NCBI RefSeq assembly: GCF_038967635.1
Contig: NZ_CP152413.1
Location: 1,550,001 to 1,614,000 of the forward strand
Direction of reading: 5' to 3'
Source: Bradyrhizobium sp. B124
GTDB taxonomy: Bacteria; Pseudomonadota; Alphaproteobacteria; Rhizobiales; Xanthobacteraceae
Length of the DNA stretch: 64,000 nucleotides
Every line of letters starts with the position of its first letter. The stretch's first letter is position 1. The translations under genes were made by a program, and so were the position numbers. Under the pieces are notes generated by a model that was not told where the DNA came from, did no database searches, and saw nothing but the letters and a program-made list of their open reading frames with translations. Shown one piece after another: positions 61,747 to 64,000 of the stretch.

Positions 61747-62532
61747 TCACCGCGCGGCCGCGCTCCCGATCGCCAAAATCTCGCGCATGTCCTCATCCGA
61801 CAACTCGAAGTCGAAGATATCCAGATTTTCCTGGAGCCGCTCGAGCTTCGAGGTGCGCGGGATCGCCGAGACATTCTGCTGCACCAGCCAGCGCAGGCAG
61901 ACCTGGGCAGCCGTCTTGCGATAACGGTCGCCGATCCGCGCCAGCGCGCGGTCGCCCTTGACGCGGCCCTTCGCGATCGGGCTGTAGGCGACGAATGCCA
62001 TGCCATGGCGCGCACACGCCTCGATCACGTCGGCCTGGCCCAGATAAGGATGGTACTCGACCTGATCGCAGGCGAGCGGCTCGGGGCACGCCGCCACCGC
62101 CTCCTCGATCAGCGCCACGCTGAAGTTCGAGACCCCGATATGCCGCGCCAGCCCCGCCTGCTTGACCCGCGCCAGCGCACCAAGCGTCTCGGCAAGCGGC
62201 ACGTGGGGATGCGGCCAGTGCAGCAGCAACAGATCGACCTCGGTCAGACGCAAGCGCGCCAGGCTCTCTTTGGCCGAACGTTCGAGATCCTTCGCCATGA
62301 AATGTGTGGTCCAGATCTTGGTGGTCAGGAACACATCGTCGCGCTTGACGCCGGAGGCGCGCAGCCCCTCGCCGACCTCGCGCTCATTGTCATAGATCTG
62401 GGCGGTGTCGATGTGCCGGTAACCGAGCCGCAGCGCCTGCTCGACGATGCGGGCGCAGGTCCGCCCGCGCAGCTCCCAGGTGCCGAGCCCGATCGCGGGA
62501 ATTTTGGCGCCGTTGCCTTCGACGACATTCAT
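61747..62532 (-). CDS. Aldo/keto reductase
   Basis: A 261-residue NADPH-dependent TIM-barrel reductase. Catalytic residues are in the usual places: D (HIDTAQIYDNE, with catalytic Tyr in IYDN), K in TTKIW and H in LLLHWPHP. The NADPH site follows in IPRTSKLERLQENLDIFDFELSDEDM. The C-terminal end is short (EILAIGSAAAR) and lacks the long loop, so substrates are probably small. It is likely a monocistronic gene with an aldehyde or ketone as substrate. Confidence 0.92.
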   Translation of the reverse strand: MNVVEGNGAKIPAIGLGTWELRGRTCARIVEQALRLGYRHIDTAQIYDNEREVGEGLRASGVKRDDVFLTTKIWTTHFMAKDLERSAKESLARLRLTEVDLLLLHWPHPHVPLAETLGALARVKQAGLARHIGVSNFSVALIEEAVAACPEPLACDQVEYHPYLGQADVIEACARHGMAFVAYSPIAKGRVKGDRALARIGDRYRKTAAQVCLRWLVQQNVSAIPRTSKLERLQENLDIFDFELSDEDMREILAIGSAAAR

Positions 62533-62604
62533 GCGCCCATTATGCGCGCATGACGAGGACCTGCCAACTCACGCATGGGTTCCGCGATGAGCCGTCGCGA
62601 TCGC

Positions 62605-63936
62605 TCACCGCTCCGGCTGGTAACCGTCGGTCAACGTCTTCAGGAAGGCGATGATGTCGGCTTCGTCCTGCGCGGTCATCGCCGGCGTGTCGCCGAGATG
62701 GCGCTCGAACGGCGGATCAGCGACGTCGACATTGCCGTGATGTTTTTCCGGCAGATCGTCGTATTTCCGCACCGTACCGTCGGCCGCACGCGGGTAGACC
62801 TTCTCCGGATTGGTATCGCGGAAGTTATAGAAATCGAGCACCTGCTCGAGGCTCGTGAAGACGCCGTTGTGGAAGAACACGCGTCGGGTTGCGGTGTTGC
62901 GCAAGGTCGGCGTCAGAAACATCCCGCAATATTGCGTCTGCTCCGCAATGTCCGTGCGGTACGGGCCGCAGACCCCGAGATCGAAATAGTTGGGATCGCG
63001 GTTGCTGGCGAGCGCGGCGTTGCGTGGCGCGCCGAGCGCCTCATACTGGTGGTCGGTGAACAGCGGCGGCAGGCCGTCGCGGGTCGGCGCCGACGTATGG
63101 CAGCCGGCGCAATTGGCCTTGTCCGGATCGTTGAACAATTGCAGGCCGCGCAACTCGCTTTCGCTCAGCCGCGTCTTGCCTTCCAGCCAGTAGTCGAACT
63201 TGCTGCTGTAGGGATGGAAGCTCGGCTCTTCCACCTGATAGCGCGCGACCGCGAACATCGCCTCGGCGACCAGCAGCCGCGTATTCTCGAAAACCTGAGC
63301 GCCGAACAGTTCGGCAAAGCGCGGGGCATAGCTCGCCTGGCGCAGCTTCTGCGCCACCACCTCGATGCTGCCGCCGTCCATCTCATTGGGATCGAGCAGC
63401 GGGAAGATCGCCTGGTCCTGCAGTGTATCGGCGCGGCCGTCCCAGAACAGCCCACCCTGCGGCACGATGTTGACCGCCGACGCCGCGGTCCCGGTCGCGA
63501 CCTTTTTCGCACGCGCAGCCTGCTGGCCTGCCGCGGCCAGTTGCGCGAAGTCGACGAGATTGTCGTCCTCGTCCTTCTCCGGTCCGATGCTGAAATTCGG
63601 CTGGCGTTCCAGATAGGTCAGGCCGGGAACGGCGCGCGTTCCCTGCCGCGATTGCGCGGGCCCGCCGAACATCACCGCCGCATTGTTGGGCGGTCCGTAG
63701 GCGTGGTCCGGACTGTGACAGGAGGCGCACGACAATGCGCCCGACGACGACAGCGACGCGTCGAAGAAGATCATCTGCCCGAGCTGCGCCATGCCGGACA
63801 GCGGGGCGACCGGCGGACGCCTGAGCTGCACCGGGCTCGGATTTGTCCCCGGAAGTCCCTGGGTCTCGACTGCCGCAACGGCGCCGGCCATGCAGAGCAG
63901 GCCGGCGCCGAGAAGCCACAACATGCGGCCGTTCAT
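62605..63936 (-). CDS. Diheme cytochrome c peroxidase (MauG-like family)
   Basis: A 443-residue periplasmic enzyme with a signal peptide (1-22, ending AVAAV). Two c-type heme sites are visible: C70-A-S-C73-H74 and C276-A-G-C279-H280. Motifs such as LFWDGRADTLQDQA and YRTDIAEQTQYCGMFLTPTLRNTATRRVFFHNGVF, by parts, and a C-terminal FLKTLTDGY fit the peroxidase/MauG family. It reduces peroxide or oxidises a substrate with cytochrome c electrons. It is downstream of an incomplete gene on the same strand. Confidence 0.93.
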   Translation of the reverse strand: MNGRMLWLLGAGLLCMAGAVAAVETQGLPGTNPSPVQLRRPPVAPLSGMAQLGQMIFFDASLSSSGALSCASCHSPDHAYGPPNNAAVMFGGPAQSRQGTRAVPGLTYLERQPNFSIGPEKDEDDNLVDFAQLAAAGQQAARAKKVATGTAASAVNIVPQGGLFWDGRADTLQDQAIFPLLDPNEMDGGSIEVVAQKLRQASYAPRFAELFGAQVFENTRLLVAEAMFAVARYQVEEPSFHPYSSKFDYWLEGKTRLSESELRGLQLFNDPDKANCAGCHTSAPTRDGLPPLFTDHQYEALGAPRNAALASNRDPNYFDLGVCGPYRTDIAEQTQYCGMFLTPTLRNTATRRVFFHNGVFTSLEQVLDFYNFRDTNPEKVYPRAADGTVRKYDDLPEKHHGNVDVADPPFERHLGDTPAMTAQDEADIIAFLKTLTDGYQPER

Positions 63937-63960
63937 ATGACGTCCAGTGATCCCAGAGCG

Positions 63961-64000
63961 TTAGTGATGGTGATGATCGTCAGACGGGCTGACGATGACC
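63961..64000 (-). CDS. Partial gene ending in His-rich tail
   Basis: Only the last 12 codons are in the window. Read on the minus strand they give VIVSPSDDHHHH and a TAA stop, 24 bases before the peroxidase gene. The run of His suggests a metal-binding C terminus. The frame is chosen because it ends in a stop and looks like a protein end. The protein itself cannot be named. Confidence 0.45.
   Translation of the reverse strand, partial: VIVSPSDDHHHH

Overview
The window is high-GC chromosomal DNA of an alphaproteobacterium, most likely a Bradyrhizobium or a close relative in the Nitrobacteraceae. This is inferred from gene content (MipZ, DivK-PleD, EipB, DUF1489, DUF3572 next to a zinc-ribbon DinB, a phasin, ClpS-ClpA) and from many dispersed inverted repeats of the kind common in that group. 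I see no tRNA, rRNA, CRISPR array, prophage, insertion sequence or origin.

Left part (1-13.9 kb): dprA, topA, rnr, a DUF983 gene, a NUDIX gene and rpmG form a housekeeping run that appears to have been opened twice. Two HxlR-controlled redox modules (azoR; an SDR enzyme) and a 54-residue membrane protein lie between dprA and topA, and a flavin monooxygenase lies between the NUDIX gene and rpmG. Dispersed repeats border these inserts.

13.7-23 kb: amtB has a near-consensus sigma-54 promoter far upstream and a 42-residue membrane protein downstream. Next come an MFS transporter with a divergent TetR gene and a clean operator, a serine hydrolase, pleD-divK (cell cycle and cyclic di-GMP), and the coupled DUF3572-dinB pair. 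23-32 kb: two different RidA proteins flank the envelope protein EipB, followed by a glycerophosphodiesterase, an acyltransferase-like protein, a HIT protein, trmO, an orphan tricarboxylate-binding protein, the AzlCD exporter and a lytic transglycosylase.

32-41 kb is more accessory: a GrdB-like protein without selenocysteine, an SBF-like transporter with a divergent LysR, a dense cluster of repeats, and an aldoxime dehydratase-nitrilase operon facing its AraC regulator. The two enzymes should turn aldoximes into nitriles and then carboxylic acids. A PilZ protein and a drug-efflux MFS follow.

41-64 kb: clpA and clpS, an orphan TadG-like protein with a large Cys-containing insertion, a phasin with a PhaR-like promoter, a D,D-carboxypeptidase-SPOR fusion, a Tim14/Pam18-like DnaJ protein, a VWA protein, hydrolases, a small gene graveyard, mipZ and panC, several conserved small or membrane proteins, a TonB/TolA-like protein, an aldo/keto reductase and a diheme cytochrome c peroxidase.

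No convincingly new multi-gene system is visible. The best leads are regulatory sites, unlisted microproteins, the GrdB-like protein, the TadG insertion, the Tim14-like J protein and the pseudogene strip near 53 kb. All functions are assigned by reading motifs and by family knowledge; no searches were run.
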